NCBI GenBank assembly: GCA_024509875.1
Contig: JAMPIV010008507.1
Location: 121,326 to 185,325 of the forward strand
Source: Oreohelix idahoensis
Lineage: Eukaryota > Mollusca > Gastropoda > Stylommatophora > Oreohelicidae
DNA length: 64,000 bases
Reading direction: 5' to 3'
In this document: piece after piece, positions 51,141 to 61,390 of the stretch
How the letters are laid out: the number at the start of each line of letters is the position of its first letter
How positions within the stretch are numbered: the stretch's first letter is position 1
The notes under the pieces: generated by a model
The model's database searches: none
Seen by the model: the letters and a program-made list of their open reading frames with translations, nothing else
Told to the model about the DNA's origin: nothing
Program-made: the position numbers and the translations under genes

Positions 51141-52439
51141 TCAGATGGTGTGTGATTCGACCTTGGTTTTTGTGATAAATTTCTTTGGGCAGCCGTATTT
51201 TGCCATGATCTTCCACAGACCCTCTCTACTGACTGTGTCAAACGCCTTTGTCAAGTCAATGAAAGCTGCGTACAGGTCACAGTGCTGTTCTTGGCATTTC
51301 TCTTGTAGCTGTCTTGCAGCGAACACCATATTGGTGGTTTCACGTTCTTTCCGGAATCCACACTGACTTTCAGGTAAAAGACCTTTGTCAAGATGAGCCG
51401 TAAGGCAATTCAGAAGGATTCTGGCGAATATCTTCCCAACGATTGATAAAAGAGAGATGCCTCGATGATTGTTACAGTCTTGGCGATTACCTTTACGTTT
51501 ATATAGATGTATAATTGACGCATCTTTGAGATCGTGTGGGATGGTTTTACTCTGCCACATTTGCTGGAAGATCATGTGAAGTTTCTCTATCAGAACTGTA
51601 TCACCATCTTTATTAACCTCAACAGGAATTGAATTGGAGCAGGGGGCCTTTCCACTAGAAAGTTGACGAATCGCTTTTTGAGTTTCCTCCAGAGTTGGTA
51701 TATCATCTAGTGCTTCATTTATAGGAATTTGGGACAGGCAGATGATGGCTTTGTCATTAATAGATGGTGGCTGGTTCAGAATATTATTAAAGTGTTCGAC
51801 CCAGCGTTGGAGAATTTTTTCCTTGTCTGTAATTAGTGTTTTTCCATCTGCATTAAGGAGGGGAAATGATCCTGATGATGTTGGACCATAGACCGCTTTG
51901 AGTGCATGGTAAAAATTTTTCAAGTCATGGCTATCAGCAAAGCCTTGGAGCTCATCTGCTTTATTACTCAGCCATGAATCCCGCATCTGGCGTAGTTTAT
52001 GTTGGACGATTCTACGCATGTTGTTGAAAGCATCTTTCTTGGATGTAGATTTTGGATCATTTAAATATGCTTTATGGAGATGGTGTTTCTCAGCCAACAT
52101 CTTCTTTAAATCATCTGAGTTCTCATCAAACCAGTCATTTTGTTTCTTGATGGCGGGACTCAGGACCTCTGTAGCAGTGTTGTAGATCTGCTCACTTAGG
52201 GCTGCCCAATTTGTTTCCACACTTTGGCCGTCTAACGAGATATATTTGAGATGGTCTTCTAGGGTGTCAGTAAATGACTGTTTGATTTTTGTCTTCTTTA
52301 GTTTGGTGACATCCAGCCTTTTTTGAGTTTTCTTCCCCTGAGGGCGCCTGGCTGGTTGGATACGAATTTTAAGTTTAGACACAATGAGGCAATGATCAGT
52401 CCAGCATTCAGCACCACATATATACTTGGTCACCCGCAC
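51141..52439 (-). pseudogene. LINE H endonuclease end, linker and RT N-half
   Basis: A 432-codon frame. Starts within the endonuclease (CGAECWTDHCLIVSKLKIRI, the terminal DH motif), then the linker (RRPQGKKTQKRLDVTKLK). RT motifs follow: IRQLSSGKAPCSNSIPVEV, DASIIHLYKRKGNRQDCNNH, RGISLLSIVGKIFARILLNC, ESQCGFRKERETTNMVFAAR and YAAFIDLTKAFDTVSREGLW. It stops at a TGA after TKTKVESHTI. The QGC box is deleted between KKFI and TKTK. Confidence 0.8.
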
Positions 52440-52493
52440 ATCTTGCCTGTCCTTCTTCCTAACAATTACATAGTCAATTAAGTGCCAATGCTT

Positions 52494-52844
52494 TTAGCGA
52501 GGGTGCATCCAGGAGGTTCTGTTGCGGGTAGGAAGTCGAAAAATGGTGTTGGTGACAAGGAGGTCATGTTCTGCGCAAGTCTGGAGGAGAGGTCCATTGC
52601 TGTTACAGCGACCCATGCCGTACTTTCCGATAGTGCCATTCCAGGAGATGTTATCTGAGCCTACTCTTGCATTAAAGTCACCAAGAATGATGAGCTTACC
52701 TGCTTTAGGAACTGATGCAATGACTGCATGTAGTTCTTTGTAAAACTTATGCTTGACGTCATCCTGGTTTGTCATAGTTGATGCATACGTGCTAATGATG
52801 GTGGCATGTTTTCTTCCATAAAGCAGGGGGATCTTGACCGTCAT
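52494..52844 (-). pseudogene. LINE H endonuclease middle part
   Basis: The frame reads YGRKHATIISTYASTMTNQD, KLIILGDFNARVGSDNISWN and LLVTNTIFRLPTRNRTSWMH. This is the APE-type core with the GDFNA catalytic Asp and the N-T-F...T-W segment. A frameshift at about 52490 separates it from the HWHLIDYVIV continuation. Confidence 0.75.
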
Positions 52845-54000
52845 TTATTCCCTTTGAGGGTCCCGCTAACTTGCCGACAGTTGCTGTTTTGATTGCAAAT
52901 CCAACCCCTGCTTCTCGTCTTTCTTCAATTCCTCTTCCGCTCCAATAGAATGTATAACCTGCAAACTTTTCGCAAAGTTAGCCCTCGCCTGCAAGTTGAG
53001 TTTCACTCAGTGCTGCTATGTCAATGTTATATCTGGCCAGTTCTCTCCCAGTCAGGGCAGTTCGCCTCTCAGGTCTGTTTGCGTTAAAGTCTTTGTCAAG
53101 GAGAGTGCGCACATTTCATGTGCCTAGAATGAGTGGGAAAAATCTGTCCTTTCTTTTTCTTATGTGTCGCCCGCCGAAGTAGGGTACCCACCAACCGTGG
53201 TAAGCTGGTTAGGTAATGGTGGAGCAGGCAATGTTTAGGGCACCTTTTCTAGCCCCTTCCTCATGCCATGGAGGTGAGCAGTGCTTTCCTAAAGAGGGCT
53301 GCTCAGACACTCAGGGGGCTGCCGAATCCCACTGCTGCTCCGATCAGTGGAAGATGACCAAATGGCCTGAGCCGCCTGTGTGAAGGTCTGCGACTATGAC
53401 TGCCAGCGTACCCACGCCTGCCGCTTCGCCGCTCGCCCATCGCCATAGGACTTGTTGTGAGTGGATGGATGAATGGATGAAAGAGTGACTTGCGCAGTGA
53501 TTTTGATTAAAGTGAGGAAGAGTTGTGCAATTCGTCGACCTCACTCTCCTGGGTCCATCTGAATCCAGTGGCAAGACAAGTCAAGATGACTGGAGATGAA
53601 GTCAGGTGCAGTGGATGACCAGGGCTTTCTACGTGCCTTGCTGTGCTCCATACGCTCCACAGCACATTGCTGGTAACCGCCGTCATGCCCGTTGAACATG
53701 TGGTTTCTTCCGCGCAGTCTATCGAATCCAGTCTTTCCATGCATGGGTAGGCAGACCCTAACTCACCGAAGGTTTATAACCAGTCGGCTACCCTCACCTA
53801 GTTTAGCCGGCCTGTCAAAGCCGTTGCCCGGGAGGTGGCCGCTGTCGCATGCTGACAGCTATGAGGAGCAACAGGTGAGAGCTGGATGCCAGGTTTAGAC
53901 CAAAGGTGGCCGAGCTGCCCTGAAAAGGTCATGACAGCTCCTTCACCAGAGGTACTACCAATACCTGACATCCCAAACCCCCAATATTTCTGTTAAAATA

Positions 54001-54242
54001 TTGCCCATTTAAACATTTTATTACTTATTGCTAGGTTCTTTGTTTTTTTTTCTTTTTTCTGTAACAACGTAGTATATGTAAATGTAATGTAAGGTCTTCA
54101 TCAGAAACAGAGGCATAAACAGTTGAGAAAAGAAAGTAATTTAAATACATAAAAATGTATCATGTAGTTGTCAAACTGGGGCAATGTTTAAGACTGAAGT
54201 GATTTGTTTAAAACTTGAATATGCTCAATATTTTGTTTTCAG
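54001..54242. other. intron sequence before the terminal exon
   Basis: T-rich and unremarkable. It ends in a good polypyrimidine acceptor (ATATTTTGTTTTCAG). Confidence 0.45.
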
Positions 54243-54314
54243 AGACACATGGTGAAGATAGAAAGTGAAGGTGAGGAAGATGGTCATGTTTCTGCAGAGA
54301 GAGAGAGAGTATGA
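54243..54314 (+). CDS. terminal exon of the unidentified host gene
   Basis: After the acceptor at 54241-54242 the frame in phase with exon 49971-50048 reads RHMVKIESEGEEDGHVSAER then ERV and TGA (54312-54314). An acidic, charged tail of this kind is common at the C-terminus of nuclear proteins. The downstream sequence lacks coding. The family is unknown. Confidence is limited by the short length and the absence of a recognised homologue. Confidence 0.4.
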   Translation, partial: RHMVKIESEGEEDGHVSAERERV

Positions 54315-54849
54315 GGACCAGTTCCACATCTGTATATCCTGCTGGGGACAATTTACTCAGTAATGCTTTACAACTTTTTAACATAAATGTAACCTGCGCT
54401 CAATATGTTACCACTTTCAACAGCTATGTAACATAACAAGTGTTATTTATACACATCCACTACAAACATCGTAATTTGTTTTGTGTTTGCACACTATATG
54501 CATACGTGTGTGGTTTTTTTTTTTTAAATTTTGTTTTCTTTTTCGGCTACCTTAAGTCCAGACAGAAAATCCCTTGCAGCAAATTTTACATGTTTGGGAC
54601 AGTGGCGTACTGAGGATTTTTAGCGCCCGGGGCGAGCCAGGAAAAAAATGAATCGCTGGTCACCGCCATATAAATTCATGTTCATTTTGTAGACAAATCA
54701 AAAGACAGTTTTAAGGACTATATCAAGCACTATCATGACTTTTAAATTCTATTAGGAACACATGGATGAATTAGTGGGAAAATATGAAATTTAAGAATTG
54801 GGTAAACACAAAAGTACATAAACCGCTCTTTCTAATGATGATTACTTGA
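54315..54849. other. 3' flank with a DNA-transposon-like terminus
   Basis: Probable 3' UTR. At about 54600 the string CAGTGGCGTACTGAGG followed by GCGCCCGGGGCG resembles the terminus of hAT/CACTA-like elements, but no opposite end was found. Confidence 0.3.
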
Positions 54850-55436
54850 TGTTAAGGTATACAGAGGAGCAGATGTAGTATCAGATCATGATCTTCTGTT
54901 AGCACCATCTTTTGTTCCAAAAACAAAAATAAAACTCAAAAAGAAATTGTGTATAATGTGGAATATCTAAGAAATAAGAGGCATAGTTTCAATCACAGTG
55001 TCCAACACATACCAATTACTCCAACAACTGGATGATGAAGCAGATACAGAAGACCACTGGCAACAAGTAAAAAATATATGAAATGAGACACGTTGAGAGG
55101 TACTGGAAAAAAGAGAATATCGGCACAAACCATGGATAACAACAGAAACCATGAACAAGATAGAAACAAGAAAGCAAATAAAAACCAGAAGCTCCAAAGC
55201 CAAGGCTCATGAAGTGTACCTAGAAGAAGACAAAGAAGTAAGAAGAAACATCAAAAGAGACAAGATGAAATATATTGAAGAGTTGGCAAGGGAAGCAGAG
55301 GAACCTGTAGCCAACGGAAATATAAGGAACCTGTACAACAACAAAAAGAAGCTAAGAGGAAAATATAAGCAAGCAAATAACCTCATCATCTACAGAGATA
55401 TTATACAAACTACTTGGCAAGTCTGGGAGAGGGAAC
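54850..55436 (+). mobile_element. LINE D-type fragment (endonuclease end and linker)
   Basis: Frames with stops read VYRGADVVSDHDLLLA (SDH motif), KPWITTETMNKIETRKQIKT, EDKEVRRNIKRDKMKYIEEL and GNIRNLYNNKKKLRGKY. This is the endonuclease-to-RT linker of an APE-type LINE. It is cut off at the start of a 330-bp repeat. Confidence 0.6.
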
Positions 55437-55769
55437 GAACGAACAAACTTTATTTTCAAAGGGTTAAGAATTGGGCACGCATACCCATCTAACATTCTGC
55501 TCTTCCTCTCTCTCATCTTGCAGTCTGTATCCTTTCATTCGCAGATGTACTTTGATCATTATTTAGGCATGTAACATTATCAAGGTCAAATAATAGCATG
55601 CATTTGTAACATCCAATCCTAATCAAATTTAAATAATTTTAGAAGAAAAATAACAACATAAAAGTAATGAAATAAAAAGGGAAAAAAGACAAAGTAACAA
55701 AATCCAAAACCATCCATACAGTAAATTAGACAATGGCCTTGGGCTTTTTGCAGATCGCATTGCGATCTT
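55437..55769 (-). repeat. 331-bp direct repeat, copy 1 (3' UTR of another retroposon)
   Basis: Almost identical to 60009-60350, with a few substitutions and small indels. On the minus strand it runs from GATCGCAATGCGATC to an AATAAAGTTTGTTCGTTCGTT-like tail, that is, a polyadenylation signal plus short tail repeats. It flanks LINE A copy 7 directly on its 3' side. Confidence 0.82.
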
Positions 55770-55945
55770 CTTCTTCTTCTTTGATCCTTAGCAGCCGACC
55801 GTCAAAGCAGCCAGTGGCCATCATGCCTGGTGGCGTCTTGTAGGGCAACAACAAATTGATTCCACTTTGCTCTGTCGGCGGCCATCCTTCGTACAGTGCC
55901 CCAACTCTGGTTCATACTTTGCATCTTAGCCTCCACAGTCCTCCA

Positions 55946-56790
55946 TCAAGTTGTTTTTGGTCTGCCTCTCTTTTGTTTTCCTTCAGGGGTCCATAGCATA
56001 GCTGTTCTTGTGATGACATCGGGGTCTCTTCTGAGGACATGGCCAACCCAGCTCCAGCGTCTGCCAGCTATGATGGTGTGCATGTCCTCTTGCTTGCTCC
56101 GAGTAAGCAGATCTTGGTTGGTGATGGTATTCGGCCAAAAGATTTGGAGAATTTTTCTTAGGCATGTTGTGTGAAAAGAGGACAATTTCGACATTTCCTT
56201 CTCTGTAACTCTCCAGCATTCCGCACCATAGAGAAGCACAGAAAGCACACACAACTCTGATATAATCTTAATTTTGTGTTTGTGCTGTACTGAGAGGACT
56301 TCCAGATGTTGTTTAGACTAAAATAGGCTGTTCTTGCTTTGTTCATTCTGTTGTTGATGTCTTTGCTTGCTCCACCATCTGGTGTTACTATGCATCCTAG
56401 GTATGTGAAGGTGTCTGTCTGTTCCAGTTGCTGATTCCTTACTGATATGGGCTCAGGGTTGCTCACATTGAGCATCATGACCTCTGTCTTCTTTAGATTG
56501 ATGTTCAAGCCCACCTGCTGGCTATACTTATTAAGTCTATCCGGTTTTTCCTGGATGTGTTGATGTGAATGTGCTAGTAGTGCAATGTCATCTGCATATT
56601 CCAGATCTTCCAATGTAGAAAATGTAGTCCATCTTATTCCTCTTGGACTGCCCTCTGTTGTCTGGCGCATCACCCAGTCTATGACTGTTAAAAATAGAGT
56701 GGTTTGTGGTCTACTGCTTTTGAAATTCTCTGTATAATTATCCTGCCTAGTATTTTGCTGGGAATTGATAGAAGAGTTATTCCTCTCCAA
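55946..56790 (-). pseudogene. LINE A RT palm and C-terminal domain, copy 7
   Basis: Frames 56158-56790 and 55946-56254 give TTLFLTVIDWVMRQTTEGSP, EYADDIALLAHSHQHIQEKP, FTYLGCIVTPDGGASKDINN and then, after a shift, VLSVLLYGAECWRVTEKEMS and [20 protein letters not shown]. The fingers are missing because of the deletion at about 56703. Confidence 0.75.
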
Positions 56791-57293
56791 TTATTGCAGT
56801 CTGCAAGATCTCCCTTCTTGGGCAATTTGACAATTATTCCTTTGTTCCACTCCGTTGGTGTTGTCCCTGTTTTCCAGACTTGTGCAAATAGTGGTTCTAA
56901 TAGTTCTGCTGCTAGCTCAGGGTCTGTCTTAAATAGCTCTGCATTTAAGTTATCATGGCCATGAGCTTTTCCATTCTTTAACCCTTTGATTGCTGTGATG
57001 ATTTCTTCTTTTCGTGGAATGTCTGTATTAACATCTAGATCGTTTTCAGCCTCAGGAACATTCAGTTGTGTCTCTGGTGGTTCCTTGTTCAGAGTTTCTC
57101 TGAAGTGCTCTGCCCATCTTGTTTCCTGTCCCTCTGCTGTCTTGATGAGATTTCCTTGCTTATCTCTTACTAATGTAATATTGTTTGCACCTCGTTTTCC
57201 GCTGATGATTTTAGTTATTTTGTATACTGCGCTTTGTTCATTTCTCAGTGCTGCCTCTTCAGCCTGTCTTGCAAGATCGTCTAGGAAATTCAT
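56688..57293 (-). pseudogene. LINE A linker and RT N-half, copy 7
   Basis: A 201-codon frame: FLDDLARQAEEAALRNEQSA, ISGKRGANNITLVRDKQGNL, GLKNGKAHGHDNLNAELFKT and LPKKGDLADCNNWRGITLLS to KAVDHK, where the deletion joins it to the later palm in another frame. Confidence 0.75.
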
Positions 57294-57620
57294 TTTGTTG
57301 GCTCGGGTTTGCCGTTTAACTTCCTTGTCCAGCTGACTGTACTGTTCGCTATATAGTTGCTTTAACCTGGGGGGACTTTGCTTCTGTTTTCTTTCTTTTC
57401 ATTTCCTTTCTCATCATTATGGTGTTTAATGTTTCTGGTGTTATCCAGTCTTGCTTCTTCCTTTCTTGGAATATCAAGCATGATTTGCTGCTTTCCTTAT
57501 ATATTGTTGAAATGGTGTTGAATTTCTGGTCTATATCATCAGTCATTGTCTGTTCCTGACTTTTGGCTAATTGATATCGTTTCTTTATGTCAGCCACAAA
57601 AGCTTTTCTGGTAAAGGGGT

Positions 57621-59191
57621 TGTTAAACTCTGTTTAGTTGTTTACTCATACTGGCTACTAGTTGTTGAATCACGCTTTATTTGTTAAATGACGTGAATGT
57701 CCACCAGTTGATAAATGTAGATGTTGGGACTGGTGTAGTAAAGTGTAACGATTGTCAACTCATTAAACCCAGCACAGTTTTGGTCATACAGGTCATCTTG
57801 TCCTGGAACGTGATGAGGCTCCGACAAGAATGTGAGTGTAAACAATGAGTGTGTATGTGAATGTCAGAACGCGAATAGTAGAATGATTCGATAGAGTTGA
57901 CAGGTTGGTAGTACATCACTCATACTCACACTGTTCGAATTCAAGAAGTACTGGAACTACGGTGGTCTTTTTATAACATTTAATGGGACGCACACTTGGA
58001 CAGTACGTGTATGGTTACAGGAACAAATGTCGACATAGACAGCATAATGTTGATCACAGGAATATCATCTTAAGTTAGCATTCATGCTTGGCAAATATCA
58101 TAATGGAGCATTCGTAAATAAGCATTCAGAGTTCCATCATGTAAATCATCTGGCTTTACTGACTGGGCACGTCAGACCATAACCATTATATAGGAAGGCT
58201 CCTAGACCTAACCTCGTCTAGTGAATATCCCTTCACGTAAAGTTCAATATATATATTTTCCAAAAAGATATAGGAATCCCAGACATGGGTTCTCACATGT
58301 AGCAGTGATCTCTTGGTTCATCGAGCGATAGTACAGGCATCCCTTTTTCTCACTCGATAAATACAAAGTATATGAATTTCAACATGGCTGTTCTTCTCTC
58401 GTGAGTTTCACTCACTATAGGACCCAGACCAAAATTGGTCATTCGTTAAATGTCCTCATTTCTTCATGACTTCTATCATAGAAGTAATTGAATAATATCA
58501 TATAATCTAGTGCTGATACATAGGAATGTCGTCTTCCTTTGAATAAATATTCTTTTCAAAAGTACCACTGTGCATCTGTTTATCAACAACGATGGCGAAG
58601 CCCAAGTTCATGATAAATTGTGGTTTTACCTTTCTATGCGAAATATAACTTTGCCATTCCTTGGCAAAAGAGAATAAACACTGGGGTAAAGTACATACAA
58701 CATGTCTAAATGACTATCACTTTTCCCCATCCACATATAGATCACTTTTTCGGCGATAGGCCGGCTACCACAAAATTCTACATCCAGACAGGATGACAGC
58801 CATGAATCACACACCTTGCTAGCGATACTTCCGCAGCATAGCCTTTGACCTTTTCTAGCCACAACCAACATAGTTCGACTTAGAAATGTAAAGATATCCA
58901 TATATAAGACAGACTCGTCCTACTCATACAAACACTACGTATAAATTCAGGCCATAGATATACTGAAGCAAGAACAATCTATTCCTACCCAGCCAAAGAA
59001 TAAATCGCAGTAGGCCTAGACTCGTCCGCGGAGTCCGATCGAAGATGACGGAACTACTTTCAAGGGAAGTAACTCAAAAATGACTTCTCCTTAAGCACTT
59101 AAAAAGGAAATACTTTGATTACCAAATATTTGCGAACATAATAAGTATATAAATGTATTATATTGCAAGATAGTAAAAATTGCCCTTTACA
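57621..59191. mobile_element. LTR-like element, 1571 bp, 5-bp TSD
   Basis: Begins TGTTAAACTCTG and ends GCCCTTTACA, giving TG...CA ends, and is flanked by GGGGT (57616-57620 and 59192-59196). LINE A copy 5 shows the uninterrupted site (complement near 42470). No gag or pol motif is visible; the 91-codon minus frame at 58626-58901 matches nothing known to me. Likely a long solo LTR or a deleted LTR element. Confidence 0.65.
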
Positions 59192-60019
59192 GGGGTCCTT
59201 CAATTTGCTGATGTCAAACCTTTTCTGTGTAGTTACAGTTGGTCTAGCTGTTCTTGGTTTCACTTTCAGTTTTGCTACTACTAAATGGTGATCACTTCCC
59301 ACATCTGCACCTCTTCTTACCTTCACATCTTGTAATGCATGTCTCCATCTACCGTTAACCATAATGTGGTCTATCTGGTTTCTGTCCTGACCATTTAGTG
59401 ATTCCCATGTTAATTTGTGAATTTCTTTGTGTTGGAAAAGTGTTCCTCCAAAGACCAGGTTGTTAATGCTACAGAAACTTATTAATTTATCCCCATTTTC
59501 GTTTGCTGTTCTGCTGCCGCATTTCCCCATTACTCTTTCATTATATGTATCATGTGTTTCAACTTTCGCATTGAGGTCTCCCATTACTACAATAAGATCA
59601 TATCAAGGTGTGTCTTCCATTTCTTTCTGCAGTTGTTGATAGAATTCATCCTTGACCTCATCATCACTGTCATTCGTTGGTGCGTAGCATTGTATTATTG
59701 TAGTTTTGGTGAATCTCCCTCTCAATCTTATTCTTATCATTCTGTTGTTGATGGGTTTCCATTCCAGTAATGTTCTTTCTATTCCTTTCTGTAGAATAAT
59801 GGCTACACCTTCATTTTGCTGTCCATCTTCTCTCCCAGAGTAAAGTACTGTTTCTCCTATTGCTGTTTTAACTTTTCCTGCCCCTGTCCATCTGCTCTCG
59901 CTTATCCCTAGAATGTGTAATCCATAATTTCCCATTTCTGCTGTGACCTGTTTTAGTTTACCTGTCTCGTTCATTGTCCTGACATTACAAAATCCTATTC
60001 TTGTTTCACGAATGAACAA
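59099..60019 (-). pseudogene. LINE A endonuclease, copy 7
   Basis: Two frames separated by one TGA. Frame 60019-59603 has RIGFCNVRTMNETGKL (catalytic Asn region), GISESRWTGAGK (catalytic Glu) and IIQCYAPTNDSDDEVKDEFY. Frame 59584-59200 has MGDLNAKVE, QIDHIMVNGRWRHAL and GSDHHLVVAK. This SR2/RTE-like APE endonuclease is what genome annotations often call craniofacial development protein 2-like. It is cut by the LTR-like insert after LKDP. Confidence 0.82.
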
Positions 60020-60420
60020 ACAAACTTTATTTTCAAAGGGTTAAGAATTGGGCACGCATACCCATCTAACATTCTGCCCTTCCTCTCTCTCTCTCATCTT
60101 ACAGCCTGTATCCTTTCATTCGCAGATGTACTTTGATCATTATTTAGACATGTAACATTATCAAGGTCAAATAATAGCATTCATTTGTAACATCCAATCC
60201 TAATCAAATTTAAATAATTTTAGAAAAAAAAAAAAACATAAAAGTAATGAAATAAAAAGGGAAAAAAGACAAAGTAACAAAATCCAAAACCATCCATACA
60301 GTAAATTAGACAATGGCCTTGGGCTTTTTGCGGATTGCATTGCGATCACCGTGCCCGAAATGCACGCTGTGTTGTCATCAGTCCGCCAAAACCTCTGAGG
60401 CTTGCCCAACCAACACAGAG
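60009..60420 (-). mobile_element. 331-bp direct repeat copy 2 plus upstream coding end
   Basis: 60009-60350 repeats copy 1. Upstream on the minus strand a frame reads PQRFWRTDDNTACISGTVIA then MQSAKSPRPL, ending in the repeat. It looks like the 3' coding end and 3' UTR of a retroposon of unassigned family. Confidence 0.55.
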
Positions 60421-60605
60421 TGCTTTGTTCATGTCAGGAGCAGCTTGCAGCAGAGGGGAAATTACAGCCACTGCCGAGAGAAGAAATACCAGCAGAATGG
60501 AAGGAAGGTTATCTAGTAAAGTTACCTAAGAAAGGAAATTTACAAGAATGCACACATTATAGAGGAATAATGTTACTATCAGTGCCAGGAAAAATACTTA
60601 GTCAT
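60421..60605 (+). mobile_element. LINE RT fragment
   Basis: The frame reads EEIPAEWKEGYLVKLPKKGN, LQECTHYRGIMLLSVPGKIL. This is the RT motif with the LPKKG...NWRGI-LLSVPGK pattern. It is cut at 60605, where a minus-strand LINE E begins. Confidence 0.65.
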
Positions 60606-61390
60606 CCCTCTTCTACAGTAAGGTGTAGAGGTTTGGAGGAGGGAGCGCCATACTATCCTATCAGCTTTCTTCCTTATGGCCTGGTTCCAATCTAGTCCTT
60701 GGGTCGTCCTGGAGCCTGGATCCCTGGCTTTCAGTTTCTCATAATTGCCATGATAGCTGAACGTCTTCCATTCTGCAGACATGTCCAAACCATCATAGTT
60801 GGGACTGTTCTACTTTAGTCTGCAGTGGCTGGGTTTTGAGGCTTTGCCATATCGTCTGGTCGCTGACCGTATCTATTCTTGTTACTTCAACCACCTTCCT
60901 CAGATACCTTATTTCTGAAGTTTGGAGCTGGCTTTTATTTGTTGTAGTCATTGTCCATGACTTGCATCCATATGTCAAGATTGAAATATAGGTGGAGCTG
61001 TATACAGCTATCTTAGTTTTCTTGCTAACTTCTCTTCTGCTGACAAATTTTTGATTTATGGCCAGCTGCTGCTCTTTGGGTAGCTAACTCTTCTTTGATG
61101 CCTCCCTTCCAGTCTGTAACAGCTCTGAGGTATTTAAACTGGTTTACCCTCTCCAGGACCTGTTCTCCCAGCTTAATCTGATGTCTTCTTTCCTCTCGTG
61201 ATATCACGTTGGTTTTTGTTTTGGAGCTGCAGATGACCATCCCTCTCTTCTCTAGCTCTTCCTTCCAGACTTGCAGGTTAGATTGAAGATGTGAACTGAT
61301 TTAACAATCAGGGCAAAATTGTCTGCAAATGCCACCTCAGAAAAAAGAGCTGTCTCATCTTCCAGTAACTCAATGAATACTTTTTGGTCA
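60606..61390 (-). mobile_element. LINE E copy 2
   Basis: Minus strand: VAFADNFALIVKS-like (decayed FADD), SREERRHQIKLGEQVLERVN, QFKYLRAVTDWKGGIKEELA, YGCKSWTMTTTNKSQLQTSE and the C-terminus DMSAEWKTFSYHGNYEKLKA, DPGSRTTQGLDWNQAIRKKA. Colinear with copy 1 (25385-25990), but it retains the 3' end. Confidence 0.7.

Larger units (their letters stand above)
50125..53988 (-). mobile_element. LINE H, nearly full length, 11-bp TSD
   Basis: Flanked by TCTGTTAAAAT (50114-50124 and 53989-53999). On the minus strand: a roughly 800-bp 5' region, endonuclease (about 53110-52494, then 52439 onwards), RT (51141-52439) and a C-terminal domain (50331-51077). Lesions include a stop at Trp in the first endonuclease motif (GT-stop-NVRTL), a frameshift near 52490, an RT-internal deletion and a TGA before DLLFADD at about 51140. 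It occupies the intron between the two exons of the unknown gene, antisense. Confidence 0.88.
55770..60008 (-). mobile_element. LINE A copy 7, longest 5' extent, with nested LTR-like insert
   Basis: On the minus strand, starting at 60008: endonuclease (IGFCNVRTMNETGKLKQVTA, LGISESRWTGAGK, YAPTNDSDDEVKDEFYQQL, then MGDLNAKV... to SDHHLVVAK), split at the linker by the 57621-59191 element. The linker and RT (57597-56700) follow, an approximately 300-bp internal RT deletion at about 56703, YADD (56158-56790) and the C-terminus to the (AAG)n tail at 55770. The endonuclease has a TGA in the TP-R-YDLI segment. It is the only LINE A copy here with the first endonuclease motifs. Confidence 0.87.

Noticed and set aside
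58626..58901. 91-codon minus-strand ORF inside the 1571-bp LTR-like element as a gene
   Set aside because: No recognisable motif, and the length is compatible with chance in this composition. Not annotated as coding.
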